Assembly (NCBI RefSeq): GCF_042665255.1
Contig: NZ_JBHTCD010000015.1
From: Insolitispirillum peregrinum
GTDB lineage: Bacteria; Pseudomonadota; Alphaproteobacteria; Rhodospirillales; Rhodospirillaceae
Length of the DNA stretch: 64,000 nucleotides
Direction: 5' to 3' (one strand)
The position numbers and the translations under genes were made by a program. Shown piece by piece: positions 37,920 through 47,947 of this stretch. The notes beneath the pieces are model-generated. The model saw nothing but the letters and a program-made list of their open reading frames with translations. It ran no database searches and was not told the origin of the DNA. Positions within the stretch are counted from its first letter, which is position 1. Each line of letters opens with the position of its first letter.

Positions 37920-38108
37920 ATGGCGCAGGCTAAGATCAAAGTCAAGCAGACGGGCAGCCCGATCGGTCGTCGTAGCGACCAGCGTGCTACCCTGATTGGC
38001 CTCGGGCTGAACAAGATTGGTCGGACCAGCGAACTCGAAGATACCCCTTCGGTCCGCGGGATGATCAACAAGGTCCAGCACCTGGTGCAGGTGGAACCGG
38101 CGGAATAA
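37920..38108 (+). CDS. rpmD: 50S ribosomal protein L30
   Basis: Small 62-residue protein of the large subunit. Shows AKIKVKQTGSPIGRRSDQRA and TLIGLGLNKIGRTSELED, the family signature. 11 nt after rpsE. Confidence 0.97.
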   Translation: MAQAKIKVKQTGSPIGRRSDQRATLIGLGLNKIGRTSELEDTPSVRGMINKVQHLVQVEPAE

Positions 38109-38168
38109 CGCCGGACAGACAGGCGGTCAGTCAGCCGCCTGTCTGCTCTGAACATTAGGATTCGTGCG

Positions 38169-38642
38169 ATGAAACTGAACGAACTCCGCGACAATCCCGG
38201 CGCCACCAAAGACCGCACTCGTGTCGGTCGTGGTATCGGGTCGGGCAAAGGCAAAACTGCCGGCCGCGGTGTGAAGGGCCAAAAGTCCCGCACCGGTGTG
38301 TCGATCAACGGTTTTGAAGGCGGTCAGATGCCCATCTACCGTCGCCTGCCGAAGCGCGGCTTTACCAACATCTTCCGCAAGAGCTATGTGCCGATGAACC
38401 TGGATCGCATCCAGGCTGCTGTCGACGCTGGCAAGTTCGCTGCTGGCAGCACCATTACCGCTGAAGCCCTGGTGGCGGCTGGTCTGGTGAAGTCCGCTCG
38501 CGATGGTATCCGCCTGCTGGGCAATGGTGAAATCAAGGTCGCTCTGACCTTCGAAGTCGCCGGTGCCTCGAAGTCGGCTATCGAAGCTGTTGAAAAGGCT
38601 GGTGGCAAGGTTGTGCTGCCCGCCGTCGCGGCTGAAGAATAA
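38169..38642 (+). CDS. rplO: 50S ribosomal protein L15
   Basis: L15 is a late assembly protein. The 157-residue product has the basic glycine-rich N-terminus (RTRVGRGIGSGKGKTAGRG, VKGQKSRTG) and the FEGGQMPIYRRLPKRGF signature. Last ribosomal gene before secY, from which it is separated by 205 nt with stable hairpins. Confidence 0.97.
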   Translation: MKLNELRDNPGATKDRTRVGRGIGSGKGKTAGRGVKGQKSRTGVSINGFEGGQMPIYRRLPKRGFTNIFRKSYVPMNLDRIQAAVDAGKFAAGSTITAEALVAAGLVKSARDGIRLLGNGEIKVALTFEVAGASKSAIEAVEKAGGKVVLPAVAAEE

Positions 38643-38703
38643 GTCTGTTGGGAAGGCAGGAGCCGTAGCCTAAATTCTCCGGAGTCTTGCCTTCACAAAG
38701 ACA

Positions 38704-38756
38704 AGGTGCCTTAGGGCACCTGCAAGCGGGTTAGGCGGCGGCTTCAAGCCGCCGTC
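38704..38756 (+). terminator. paired hairpins between rplO and secY
   Basis: Two adjacent stable stems: AGGTGCC-TTAG-GGCACCT (38704-38721) and a 10-bp stem around GGCGGCT-TCA-AGCCGCC (38734-38756). Neither has a T-run. They probably slow or attenuate transcription into secY-adk, or protect the upstream mRNA. Confidence 0.45.
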
Positions 38757-38847
38757 ACCATTTCGCGAAGGCGCTTGGGATTTGCGCGTGCAACACTCGC
38801 CAAATCTGATAAGCTCGCCACGCACTTGAAGGACACCGGAGCACCGC

Positions 38848-40194
38848 ATGGCATCCGCCGCCGAGCAGCTTGCCGCTAATATGAGCCTGGGCACCTTTGC
38901 CAAGGCCACCGAGCTTAAAAAGCGTATCTGGTTCACACTGGGTGCGCTTATCGTCTATCGACTGGGTACTTACATCCCTCTTCCGGGCATTGATCCGCAT
39001 GTGTTGCAGGATCTGTTCCGGCAGAATCAGGGCGGCATTCTTGGCATGTTCGACATGCTCGCCGGTGGCGGCCTGTCGCGTATGGCCATCTTTGCCCTGA
39101 ACATCATGCCCTATATTTCGGCATCGATCATTCTCCAGCTGATGAGCGCGATCAGCCCGCAGATGGAGGCCCTGAAAAAAGAGGGTGAATCGGGCCGGAA
39201 GAAAATCAACCAGTATACCCGTTACCTGACGGTGGTCATCACCGCCATGCAGGCCTATGGCATTGCAGTCGGTCTCGAGTCGATGTCCAGCAGTATGGGG
39301 CCGGCCGTGCCGGATGCGGGATGGTTCTTCCGCTTTACCACTGTGGTGACGCTGGTTGGTGGCACGCTGTTCCTGATGTGGCTGGGTGAGCAAATCACCG
39401 CCCGTGGAGTCGGTAACGGCATCTCCCTGATCATTTTCACCGGTATCGTCGCCAACCTGCCCCACGCTCTGGCAGCAACGCTGGAACTGGGCCGCACGGG
39501 TGCGCTGCATCCGGCGGTGATCATCGGCATTCTGGTGATGGCGGTGGTGGTGGTGGCCTTCATCGTGTTCATGGAACGTGCCCAGCGTCGTCTGTTGGTG
39601 CAGTATCCGAAACGCCAGATGGGGAACCGTGTTTACGGTGGTGAAAGCACCCACCTGCCCCTGAAGATCAACACCTCTGGCGTGATCCCGCCGATCTTTG
39701 CCAGCTCGATCCTGTTGCTGCCGAGCACGGTTGCCCAGTTCAGCGCTGATACGGGGCCGGCCTGGATGCGCGAGATCACGGCGTGGTTGGGGCATGGACA
39801 GCCGCTGTACATGGCAATGTTCGCTGCGCTGATCATTTTCTTCTCGTTCTTCTATACGGCTGTGGTGTTTAACCCGGCGGATACGGCAGAAAACCTGAAG
39901 AAACATGGAGGGTTCATTCCGGGCATTCGTCCGGGCAAGAATACCTCTGATTACCTTGACTATGTCCTGACCCGACTGACCGTTCTGGGGGCTGGCTATC
40001 TGGTCTTTATCTCGATTCTTCCCGAGTTTTTGATCAGCCGTTTCTCGGTGCCGTTCTATTTCGGTGGGACCAGTCTGTTGATTGTGGTGACCGTTACCAT
40101 GGACACGGTTGCGCAAATCCAGTCCCACTTGCTGGCGCACCAGTATGAGGGACTCATCAAAAAGTCCAAACTCAGGGGAAAGCGTAAAGCATGA
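38848..40194 (+). CDS. secY: protein translocase subunit SecY
   Basis: SecY is the pore of the SecYEG translocon. The 448-residue protein has ten predicted membrane helices, the N-terminal signature LGALIVYRLGTYIPLPGID, the plug region after FDMLAGGGLSRMAIFALNIMPYISASI and the C-terminal MDTVAQIQSHLLAHQYEGLI. It overlaps adk by 4 nt (ATGA). Confidence 0.98.
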   Translation: MASAAEQLAANMSLGTFAKATELKKRIWFTLGALIVYRLGTYIPLPGIDPHVLQDLFRQNQGGILGMFDMLAGGGLSRMAIFALNIMPYISASIILQLMSAISPQMEALKKEGESGRKKINQYTRYLTVVITAMQAYGIAVGLESMSSSMGPAVPDAGWFFRFTTVVTLVGGTLFLMWLGEQITARGVGNGISLIIFTGIVANLPHALAATLELGRTGALHPAVIIGILVMAVVVVAFIVFMERAQRRLLVQYPKRQMGNRVYGGESTHLPLKINTSGVIPPIFASSILLLPSTVAQFSADTGPAWMREITAWLGHGQPLYMAMFAALIIFFSFFYTAVVFNPADTAENLKKHGGFIPGIRPGKNTSDYLDYVLTRLTVLGAGYLVFISILPEFLISRFSVPFYFGGTSLLIVVTVTMDTVAQIQSHLLAHQYEGLIKKSKLRGKRKA

Positions 40195-40847
40195 AGGGGA
40201 AACGACTGATTTTCATGGGTCCGCCTGGCGGTGGCAAGGGGACCCAGGCCCAGCGTCTGCAGGCGAAATACGGCATTGTCCAGCTGTCTACCGGCGACAT
40301 GCTGCGTGCTGCTGTGGCTGCGGGCACTGAAGTCGGTAAAAAAGCCAAGGAAGTGATGGACGCTGGCAAGCTGGTGTCCGATGAGATCGTCATCGGCATC
40401 ATTGACGAGCGTCTGGACCAACCGGACACTGCCAATGGCTTTATTCTGGATGGCTTCCCGCGCACTGTTGCGCAGGCGGAAGCGCTGGATGGACTGTTGG
40501 CCAAGAAGAGCATGGGACTCGACGCCGTTCTTGAGCTGCGTGTGCCCGATTCTCTGTTGGTTGAACGAATCACTGGTCGTTTCACCTGTGCCAAGTGCGG
40601 TGCCGGCTACCACGACTCGTTCAGCAAGCCGAACGTGGATGGCGTCTGTGACCACTGTGGTGGCACCGAATTCAAGCGTCGCGCGGATGATAACGCCGAG
40701 ACGGTTACCAGCCGTCTGGAGGCCTATCATGCTCAAACTGCGCCGCTTTTGCCCTATTACGAAGGCAAGAAACTGCTGCACGTCATCGACGGAACGCAGG
40801 ATATTGACGTGGTGACCAAGGAACTCGAAGGGATTCTTGGGGCCTGA
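40191..40847 (+). CDS. adk: adenylate kinase, zinc-LID type
   Basis: Interconverts ATP + AMP and 2 ADP in the cytoplasm. The 218-residue protein has the P-loop GPPGGGKGTQ (near residues 10-19), the AMP-binding STGDMLR and DGFPRTVAQAE, and a long LID with four cysteines in CAKC...CDHC, the arrangement that binds structural zinc. The secY-adk coupling (ATGA) is widely conserved. Confidence 0.98.
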   Translation: MKGKRLIFMGPPGGGKGTQAQRLQAKYGIVQLSTGDMLRAAVAAGTEVGKKAKEVMDAGKLVSDEIVIGIIDERLDQPDTANGFILDGFPRTVAQAEALDGLLAKKSMGLDAVLELRVPDSLLVERITGRFTCAKCGAGYHDSFSKPNVDGVCDHCGGTEFKRRADDNAETVTSRLEAYHAQTAPLLPYYEGKKLLHVIDGTQDIDVVTKELEGILGA

Positions 40848-40850
40848 TGG

Positions 40851-40878
40851 TTGACATGGGTGACTCTTTGCCTATAAT
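40851..40878 (+). promoter_or_regulatory. consensus promoter before rpsM
   Basis: TTGACA (40851-40856), a 16-nt spacer and TATAAT (40873-40878) match both sigma-70 hexamers perfectly. It lies just after the adk stop codon and 95 nt before rpsM, so the alpha gene set (rpsM, rpsK, rpoA, rplQ) can be transcribed independently. Confidence 0.78.
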
Positions 40879-40973
40879 CGCGCACCTTCCGAGTCACCCC
40901 TTCGGATAATCGATTGCAGCAGCGGCGCCTGATGCGGAAACACGGCACGCTGAATAGATAAGGAGTACGGGCT

Positions 40974-41342
40974 TTGGCGCGTATCGCTGGCGTTAACATT
41001 CCGACCAACAAGCGCGTTGTCATTGCGCTTACCTACATCTATGGCATTGGTCCCAAGTTCGCTAAGGACATCTGCACCGAAGTTGGCATCGCCGACTCGA
41101 TGCGGGTGAACCAGCTGTCTGACGAAGACGTGCTGCGTCTGCGCGAACTGATCGACCGCGACTACAAGGTCGAAGGTGACCTGCGTCGTGAAGTCGCCAT
41201 GAACATCAAGCGTCTGATGGACCTGGGCTGCTATCGCGGTCTGCGCCATCGTCGTGGTCTGCCGGTCCGTGGCCAGCGCACGCATACCAATGCGCGCACC
41301 CGTAAGGGTCCGGCCAAGCCGATCGCGGGCAAGAAGAAGTAA
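40974..41342 (+). CDS. rpsM: 30S ribosomal protein S13
   Basis: S13 contacts S19 and P-site tRNA and bridges to the 50S. The 122-residue protein begins ARIAGVNIPTNKRVVIALTY and ends with RGLPVRGQRTHTNARTRKGP. The start is TTG, with AAGGAG 8 nt upstream; no ATG is available in frame at the conserved N-terminus. Confidence 0.96.
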   Translation: MARIAGVNIPTNKRVVIALTYIYGIGPKFAKDICTEVGIADSMRVNQLSDEDVLRLRELIDRDYKVEGDLRREVAMNIKRLMDLGCYRGLRHRRGLPVRGQRTHTNARTRKGPAKPIAGKKK

Positions 41343-41367
41343 TCAGTAAAGAGAGCAGGATACGGCA

Positions 41368-41760
41368 ATGGCCAAGGCAGCTGCTGCGCGTCCGCGTCGG
41401 CGCGAACGCAAGAACATCATGTCGGGTATCGCCCACGTGAATGCGAGCTTCAATAACACCCTGATCACCATCACCGATGTTCAGGGCAACACCATTTCCT
41501 GGTCGTCTGCCGGGATGCAGGGCTTTAAGGGGTCGCGTAAGTCCACCCCCTACGCCGCCCAGGTTGCGGCTGAAGATGCCGGCCGCAAGGCTCAGGAACA
41601 CGGCATGAAGACTCTTGAAGTCGAAGTCTGTGGTCCGGGTTCGGGGCGTGAGTCCGCGTTGCGCGCCCTGCAGGCGGTCGGGTTCTCGATCACTGCCATC
41701 CGCGATGTGACGCCCGTTCCGCACAACGGCTGCCGTCCTCGCAAGCGCCGCCGCGTCTAA
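41368..41760 (+). CDS. rpsK: 30S ribosomal protein S11
   Basis: S11 lies on the 30S platform near the E-site mRNA. The 130-residue protein shows GIAHVNASFNNTLITITD, GFKGSRKSTPYAAQVAA and DVTPVPHNGCRPRKRRRV. In this lineage rpsK is followed by rpoA; rpsD is absent from the set, as usual in alphaproteobacteria. Confidence 0.98.
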   Translation: MAKAAAARPRRRERKNIMSGIAHVNASFNNTLITITDVQGNTISWSSAGMQGFKGSRKSTPYAAQVAAEDAGRKAQEHGMKTLEVEVCGPGSGRESALRALQAVGFSITAIRDVTPVPHNGCRPRKRRRV

Positions 41761-41783
41761 GACGCTGCGTCGTACTCCTTATG

Positions 41784-41822
41784 CCGCCGCCCCGGGTGAT
41801 GCACCCGGGGTAAGGCGGTTTT
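41784..41822 (+). terminator. terminator-like hairpin between rpsK and rpoA
   Basis: A long GC-rich stem (CCGCC...GGCGG outside, CCCCGGGTG-ATG-CACCCGGGG inside; 41784-41818) is followed by TTTT. It has the shape of a rho-independent terminator yet sits inside the alpha gene set, so it may limit rpoA transcription. Confidence 0.7.
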
Positions 41823-41964
41823 GGCGTGCTGGACATACTGGTCCGATTTGGGCTGTGTCTGGCTGGGGTTTCGTCCCAAGGGTGTTTCGGGTGACCCGGA
41901 AGCAACCCCACAAGACCTTCCCGCGCCGACTAATTGTTGACCCTGTTTGGATGAGGGCACGCTC

Positions 41965-42981
41965 GTGATTCAGAAGAACTGGCAGGAACTGATCAAACCG
42001 TCGAAGCTCAATGTCGAGCCGGGCGACGATCCGCGCCGGATGGCTACCGTAGTCGCCGAGCCGCTGGAGCGTGGCTTCGGTATGACGCTGGGTAATGCCC
42101 TGCGCCGTGTTCTGCTGTCCTCCCTTCAGGGGGCTGCCGTGACCGCCATTCAGATTGATGGCGTACTGCACGAATTTTCCTCGGTCGCTGGTGTCCGTGA
42201 GGATGTGACCGACATCATCCTGAACATCAAGGCTCTTGCCCTGCGCATGCATGGCGAAGGCCCGAAGCGGATGACCCTGATCGCCAAAGGTCCGGGTGAA
42301 GTGACTGCTTCGCAGATCGAAACCGGTCATGACATCGAAATCATGAACCCGGATCTGGTGATCTGCCACCTTGACACCAATGCCGAACTGAAAATGGAAC
42401 TGACCGTCGATACCGGTAAAGGGTATGTGGCGGCGGCGTCCAACCGTCAGGAAGATGCTCCGATCGGTCTGATTCCGATCGACTCGATCTTCTCGCCGGT
42501 GCGCCGGGTGTCCTACAAGGTTGAAAACGCCCGTGTCGGTCAGGTCACTGACTATGACAAGCTGAACATGGTCGTTGAAACCAATGGCGCTGTTTCGCCC
42601 GAAGATGCCGTTGCCCTGGCAGCGCGCATTCTGCAGGATCAGTTGCAGTTGTTCATCAACTTCGACGAGCCGCAGGCGGCTTTTGAAGAACGGAAAGAAG
42701 AAGAGCTGCCGTTCAACAAGAACCTGCTGCGCAAGGTCGATGAACTGGAATTGAGCGTTCGCTCGGCAAACTGCCTGAAGAACGACAACATTATCTACAT
42801 CGGGGATCTGGTTCAGAAGACCGAAGCAGAAATGCTGCGGACTCCGAACTTCGGCCGTAAGTCGCTGAACGAGATCAAGGAAGTTCTGGCTCAGATGGGG
42901 CTGCACCTCGGGATGGAAATTCCGAACTGGCCGCCGGAAAACATCGAAGATCTGGCCAAGAAGCTGGAAGAGCCGTACTAA
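41965..42981 (+). CDS. rpoA: DNA-directed RNA polymerase subunit alpha
   Basis: The 338-residue alpha subunit starts polymerase assembly (N-terminal domain, RGFGMTLGNALRRVLLSSLQ) and contacts UP elements and activators through its C-terminal domain (CLKNDNIIYIGDLVQKTEAE, LNEIKEVLAQMGLHLGM). A GTG start at 41965 is chosen because the conserved N-terminus is MIQKNWQELIKP and GAGGG lies 7 nt upstream; an earlier TTG gives six extra, unconserved residues. Confidence 0.96.
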   Translation: MIQKNWQELIKPSKLNVEPGDDPRRMATVVAEPLERGFGMTLGNALRRVLLSSLQGAAVTAIQIDGVLHEFSSVAGVREDVTDIILNIKALALRMHGEGPKRMTLIAKGPGEVTASQIETGHDIEIMNPDLVICHLDTNAELKMELTVDTGKGYVAAASNRQEDAPIGLIPIDSIFSPVRRVSYKVENARVGQVTDYDKLNMVVETNGAVSPEDAVALAARILQDQLQLFINFDEPQAAFEERKEEELPFNKNLLRKVDELELSVRSANCLKNDNIIYIGDLVQKTEAEMLRTPNFGRKSLNEIKEVLAQMGLHLGMEIPNWPPENIEDLAKKLEEPY

Positions 42982-43218
42982 CTCTGAAAGTGCGGGCAGA
43001 GGACTGGTCCTGATGCCCGCTTTTCCTTTCCCTCGTGATGAGGGATGCAAAGTCTGAGGCTTTGCGCGACCCGTTCCGGGTCACTCTTTTCCTGCATCGT
43101 CGGTTGCACCTGTTTTCGACCGATTGCATGTCTGATGGCCTCAGCTGGTCGTCGACGGCGGGGAAAAGATATTTTTGATCGGCTCCGTGCGCGGGGCCAG
43201 GATGAGAGGAGAGTTCCC

Positions 43219-43650
43219 ATGCGTCATGGTATGTCCGGCCGCAAGCTTAACCGCACCAAGTCCCACCGCAAGGCTCTGTTTGCCAACATGGCGACCGCCC
43301 TGCTGAAGCACGAGCAGATCAAGACCACTCTGCCGAAGGCCAAGGACCTGCGTCCGGTTGCTGAAAAGCTGATCACCCTGGGCAAGCGCGGCGATCTGCA
43401 CGCCCGTCGTCAGGCTCTGGCGATCATCCGTGAAGAAGATGTGGTCCGTAAGCTGTTCTCGGTCCTGGCCGAACGCTACAAGACCCGTGAAGGCGGCTAC
43501 ACCCGCGTCCTGAAGGCTGGCTTCCGCTATGGCGATGCTGCCCCGATGGCCGTGATCGAGCTGGTGGACCGTGATCTGTCGGCCAAGGGTGCCGAAGACA
43601 AGGCCCGCGTGGCTGCCGAACTGGCCACCATCGAAGAAGCCGGTGAATAA
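43219..43650 (+). CDS. rplQ: 50S ribosomal protein L17
   Basis: L17 lies near the tunnel exit. The 143-residue protein begins MRHGMSGRKLNRTKSHRKAL and has FANMATALLKHEQIKTTLPK. It has an AGAGGAGAG site 5 nt upstream. The 237-nt gap from rpoA contains CCCTC/GAGGG and GACCCG/CGGGTC hairpins. A strong terminator follows. Confidence 0.97.
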   Translation: MRHGMSGRKLNRTKSHRKALFANMATALLKHEQIKTTLPKAKDLRPVAEKLITLGKRGDLHARRQALAIIREEDVVRKLFSVLAERYKTREGGYTRVLKAGFRYGDAAPMAVIELVDRDLSAKGAEDKARVAAELATIEEAGE

Positions 43651-43676
43651 GCTGTCCTGATTTCAGGATTGCGTGG

Positions 43677-43710
43677 AAAAGCCCCGTTGGAAACAACGGG
43701 GCTTTTTCTT
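43677..43710 (+). terminator. terminator of the ribosomal protein block
   Basis: A perfect 13-bp stem AAAAGCCCCGTTG/CAACGGGGCTTTT closed by a GAAA loop, followed by TCTTT; 26 nt after the rplQ stop. Confidence 0.95.
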
Positions 43711-44008
43711 TGCTGATGTGGGGAATTCCTGGAGCATTATGCGAAAAGTAGTAATCCGTTCTTACAAAAATAATGCGGCAGAATAAAATATTGGAGCGGT
43801 GAGCGCACTACGGTATACGACAGCTTGGGAACAAGGACGTGGAGCGCTGCTCCACACCTCGCTGGGGCCTTGAGGCCCCAGATCCCATTCCTTTGATCAT
43901 AAAAGAAAAATGGGGGTTCGGGGCCTCAGGCCCCGAATGGGTTTGGGCGATAGCCCATTCTTTTCCCACCAACTGTCGCGTACCGTGATCTGAGGCAGGC
44001 GCGCTGAT
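43711..44008. other. 298-nt convergent intergenic region
   Basis: Lies between the rplQ terminator and the livF stop. It holds an AT-rich stretch (about 43735-43795) with no recognisable gene and the dispersed repeat copy B. An inverted repeat, CGGTATACGACAG (43811-43823) against CTGTCGCGTACCG (43973-43985; 11 of 13 bases match), encloses copy B. Confidence 0.6.
43848..43986 (-). repeat. dispersed intergenic repeat, copy B (uninterrupted)
   Basis: The reverse complement aligns along its length with 8626-8811 once the 48-nt nested element there is removed. It contains the hairpins TTCGGGGCCT/AGGCCCCGAA and GGGGCC-TCAA-GGCCCC and, read leftward, a TTTTTCTTTT tract after the first hairpin. It starts 22 nt after the livF stop and points the same way as livF, as copy A does to its upstream gene. 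Confidence 0.8.
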
Positions 44009-44725
44009 CTAATGGCTGCCACCATCGAGATAGGCCGCCCGCACCGCCGGGTCGCTCAGCAGTTCCTGCCCGGTGCCGCTCAGCACGATTTCGCCGTGTT
44101 GCAGCACATAGGCCCGGTGAGCCACCTTCAGGGCGTGATTGGCGTTCTGTTCGACCAGCAGGATGGTCATGCCATAGTCGCGGTTCAGTTCCTGAATAAT
44201 CTCGAACACCTTGCGGATGTACAATGGAGCCAGCCCGAGCGATGGCTCGTCTAGCAGCAGCAGCTTGGGGCGGCTCATCAGGGCGCGGGCGATGGCCAGC
44301 ATCTGTTGTTCACCGCCGGACAAGGTACCGGCAGCCTGATGACGACGGCTTTCGAGGATCGGGAACAGGGCTTCCATCCGCTTCAGATCGACCTCGAAAT
44401 TCGACGGGTCAGCATAGGAAACGCCCATCTGGAGGTTTTCCAGAATGGTCATCCGCGGATAAATGCGACGTCCTTCCGGCACCAACGCAATCCCACGATG
44501 GGAAATCTGGTGCGTTGGCAGCCTGGTGATGTCTTCGCCGTCGAAAATGATCTGGCCCGACGAACAGCGCGGTGCCCCGAACAGGCCGGTCATCAGGGTG
44601 GACTTCCCTGCCCCGTTGGCGCCAATCAGGGTCACCACTTCACCGACCTGAACCGACAGGTCAATACCACGCAGGGCATGGACGTGCCCGTAATGGGCAT
44701 GAACGCCCGTCATCTGCAACATCAT
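44009..44725 (-). CDS. livF: branched-chain amino acid type ABC transporter ATP-binding protein LivF
   Basis: One of two ATPases that power a Liv-type importer. The 238-residue protein has Walker A GANGAGKST, the signature LSGGEQQMLAIARAL, Walker B LLLDEPSLGL and the LivF feature MTILLVEQNANHAL. Its ATG overlaps the livG stop (ATGA-like, 44722-44725). It is last in the operon and is followed by repeat copy B. Substrate is not proven. Confidence 0.93.
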   Translation of the reverse strand: MMLQMTGVHAHYGHVHALRGIDLSVQVGEVVTLIGANGAGKSTLMTGLFGAPRCSSGQIIFDGEDITRLPTHQISHRGIALVPEGRRIYPRMTILENLQMGVSYADPSNFEVDLKRMEALFPILESRRHQAAGTLSGGEQQMLAIARALMSRPKLLLLDEPSLGLAPLYIRKVFEIIQELNRDYGMTILLVEQNANHALKVAHRAYVLQHGEIVLSGTGQELLSDPAVRAAYLDGGSH

Positions 44726-45549
44726 GATGCTTTCTCCACCGGCTGGTCGTCTTCGTCTTCACCCAGATAGGCCTTGATGACATTGGGATCGACGCGAATT
44801 TCGGCGGGCGTGCCTTCGGCAATCTTGCGGCCATAGTTCAGCACGCAGATATGGTCCGACACGTTCATCACCACGCTCATGTCATGTTCGATCAGCAGGA
44901 TACTGACCCCCTCTTCCCGCACCAGATGCAGCAACAGGGTGTTCAGCTCGGCGGACTCTTTCGGGTTCAGACCGGCGGCCGGTTCGTCAAGGCACAGCAA
45001 CAGCGGGTTGACACACAGGGCGCGGGCGATTTCAACCCGCCGCTGGGTGCCATAGGGCAAGGCTCCGGCTGGAACATTCACAATGTCTATCAGGTTCAGC
45101 CGCTTCAGCCACGACAGGGCGCGCTCAATGGCTTCGTTGGCGGCCTTGCGATAGCCGGGCAGGCGCAACAGCCCGGCGATGGAGAACATCGAGGCCTTTT
45201 GCAGGGCGTTGTGCTGGGCCACCACCAGATTTTCCAGCACGGTCATCTGGGAAAACAGGCGGATGTTCTGGAAGGTGCGCACCACCTGAGCCGCCTGTGC
45301 CACCTTGTGGCTGGGCAGGTCGGCCAGACGGATCGGGCCTTTGGTCGGGTGGTTGAGGGTCACGGCGCCTTCGGTTGGCTTGTAAAAGCCGGTCAGGCAG
45401 TTAAAGAAGGTGGTCTTGCCTGCGCCATTGGGGCCGATGATGCCGGTGATGGCCTGATCCGGGACGTTCAGCGACAGGGTGTCGATGGCGGTCAGGCCAC
45501 CAAAGCGCATGGTCAGATTCTGGACAGAGAGCAGGGTCTTGCCGGTCAT
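44722..45549 (-). CDS. livG: branched-chain amino acid type ABC transporter ATP-binding protein LivG
   Basis: The second ATPase of the importer, 275 residues. Walker A GPNGAGKTT, a degenerate signature at PYGTQRRVEIARAL, Walker B LLCLDEPAAGLNPKE and the LivG-type helix ENLVVAQHNAL are present. A C-terminal Glu/Asp-rich tail (GEDEDDQPVEKAS) is visible. It overlaps livM by 4 nt. Confidence 0.93.
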   Translation of the reverse strand: MTGKTLLSVQNLTMRFGGLTAIDTLSLNVPDQAITGIIGPNGAGKTTFFNCLTGFYKPTEGAVTLNHPTKGPIRLADLPSHKVAQAAQVVRTFQNIRLFSQMTVLENLVVAQHNALQKASMFSIAGLLRLPGYRKAANEAIERALSWLKRLNLIDIVNVPAGALPYGTQRRVEIARALCVNPLLLCLDEPAAGLNPKESAELNTLLLHLVREEGVSILLIEHDMSVVMNVSDHICVLNYGRKIAEGTPAEIRVDPNVIKAYLGEDEDDQPVEKAS

Positions 45550-46864
45550 GCCTTGTCTCCGGTCGGGACGTGGATCAGGGTGGGGGTGCGGTTGGCGAGA
45601 ATTCCGCCCGGACGCCAGACCATGATGACGATCATGGCAAAGCCGAACAGCAACATGCGGTATTCGGCAAAGTCACGGCCCAGTTCCGGCAGCATGACCA
45701 GCACCAGCGCGGCGAGCACCACACCCAACTGGCTGCCCATCCCGCCCAGCACGACGATGGCAAGGATGATCGCCGACTCGCTGAAGGTAAAGCTTTCCGG
45801 CGAGATGAAACCCTGACGGGCGGCAAAGAACACCCCGGCAAAACCCCCCAGCATGGCACCGATGGCAAAGGCCGACAGCTTGACGGTGGTGACGTTGATC
45901 CCCATTGCCTTGCAGGCAATTTCGTCTTCGCGCACCGCTTCCCACGCCCGACCGAGCGGCAGACGGCGCATGGCGGTGACGAACAGGTTGGTCAGCAGGG
46001 CCAGCAGCAGAATCAGGTAGTACAGGAACAGCAGGCGGTGCATCGGCGAGAATTCGATACCGAGCAGGTCGGCAATGCTGCCTTCGGTATCGGGCGGCAG
46101 GAAGGCATAACCGAACACGGACGGGCGCGGGATCGAGGTGATGCCGTTGGGGCCGCCGGACAGCTCGGTCCAGTTGACCAGCAACAGGCGGATGATTTCC
46201 CCAAAGCCGAGAGTTACGATGGCCAGATAGTCACCGCGCAGGCGCAGCGTCGGCCAGCCAAGCACGACCCCGAACAGGGCGGCGAGGCCCCCGGCGACCG
46301 GCAGGGCTTCCCAGAATCCCCAGCCGAACTGGGTGGACAGCAGGGCATAGGTATAGGCCCCGACGGCGTAAAACGCCACATAGCCCAGATCGAGCAGCCC
46401 GGCCAGACCAACCACCACGTTCAGGCCCCAACCGAGCATGATGTAAATCAGCACCGAGGTGGCGATGTCGATGATGTAGCGGTCTTCGGAAAAGAAGATC
46501 GGCAGGGCGACGGCGATGCCAACGGCCAGCCAGCCGATGACGCTTTCCGGCTTGGTGCCACGTTTCAGGGCGGCATTGGCGGCTTCGGCGGCCGAGGCGG
46601 CGCTTTTCCCGGATTTGCGCCCCTGCGAGCGGCGCTTGATCGTTTCCAGCGCCAGACTGAACAGGATGCGACCGGCAAAGGTCAGGCCGACGAACAGGGC
46701 CAGTTGCGGCCAGCGGGTCATCACCGCCAGAAAGCCACCCTGATCGACAGTGGTCATGCCGATCATCGGAATGCCGAGGATCAGCGCGATGAAGGCGGCT
46801 GCCGAGGCGTCTTTCAGGCGTTCGGACAGGGTCGGGGTGTGATGCGCGTGAACAATGGCGGTCA

Positions 46865-46865
<1 letters not shown>
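45546..46865 (-). CDS. livM: branched-chain amino acid type ABC transporter permease LivM
   Basis: Inner-membrane permease of 439 residues with about ten hydrophobic helices. A basic, Ala-rich segment (about 75-100) precedes the conserved core (YIMLGWGLNVVVGLAGLLDL, GYVAFYAVGAYTYALLS, LRGDYLAIVTLGFGEIIRLL) and the EAA-like loop LGRAWEAVREDEIACKAMGI. It overlaps livH by one base and livG by four. Confidence 0.93.
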
Positions 46866-47779
<914 letters not shown>

Positions 47780-47947
47780 AAAGTCTCCGCGGGTCCGAAC
47801 GGGGGCAGGGGAAAAGCCACCCATCGATAACAGGACGGTCTCCGCCGTGGAAATCCACGGTGGTGATGCCGGTAAAACGTGACGGGAATGAAAAAGAAAG
47901 GCCGGGGCAAGAGGGTGTTTCCCCCCTGCCCCAGCCGGTGACAGCGG

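Noticed and set aside
41936..41941. TTGACC before rpoA as a -35 box
   Set aside because: It lies only 29 nt from the GTG start, and no -10 box follows at a usable distance.
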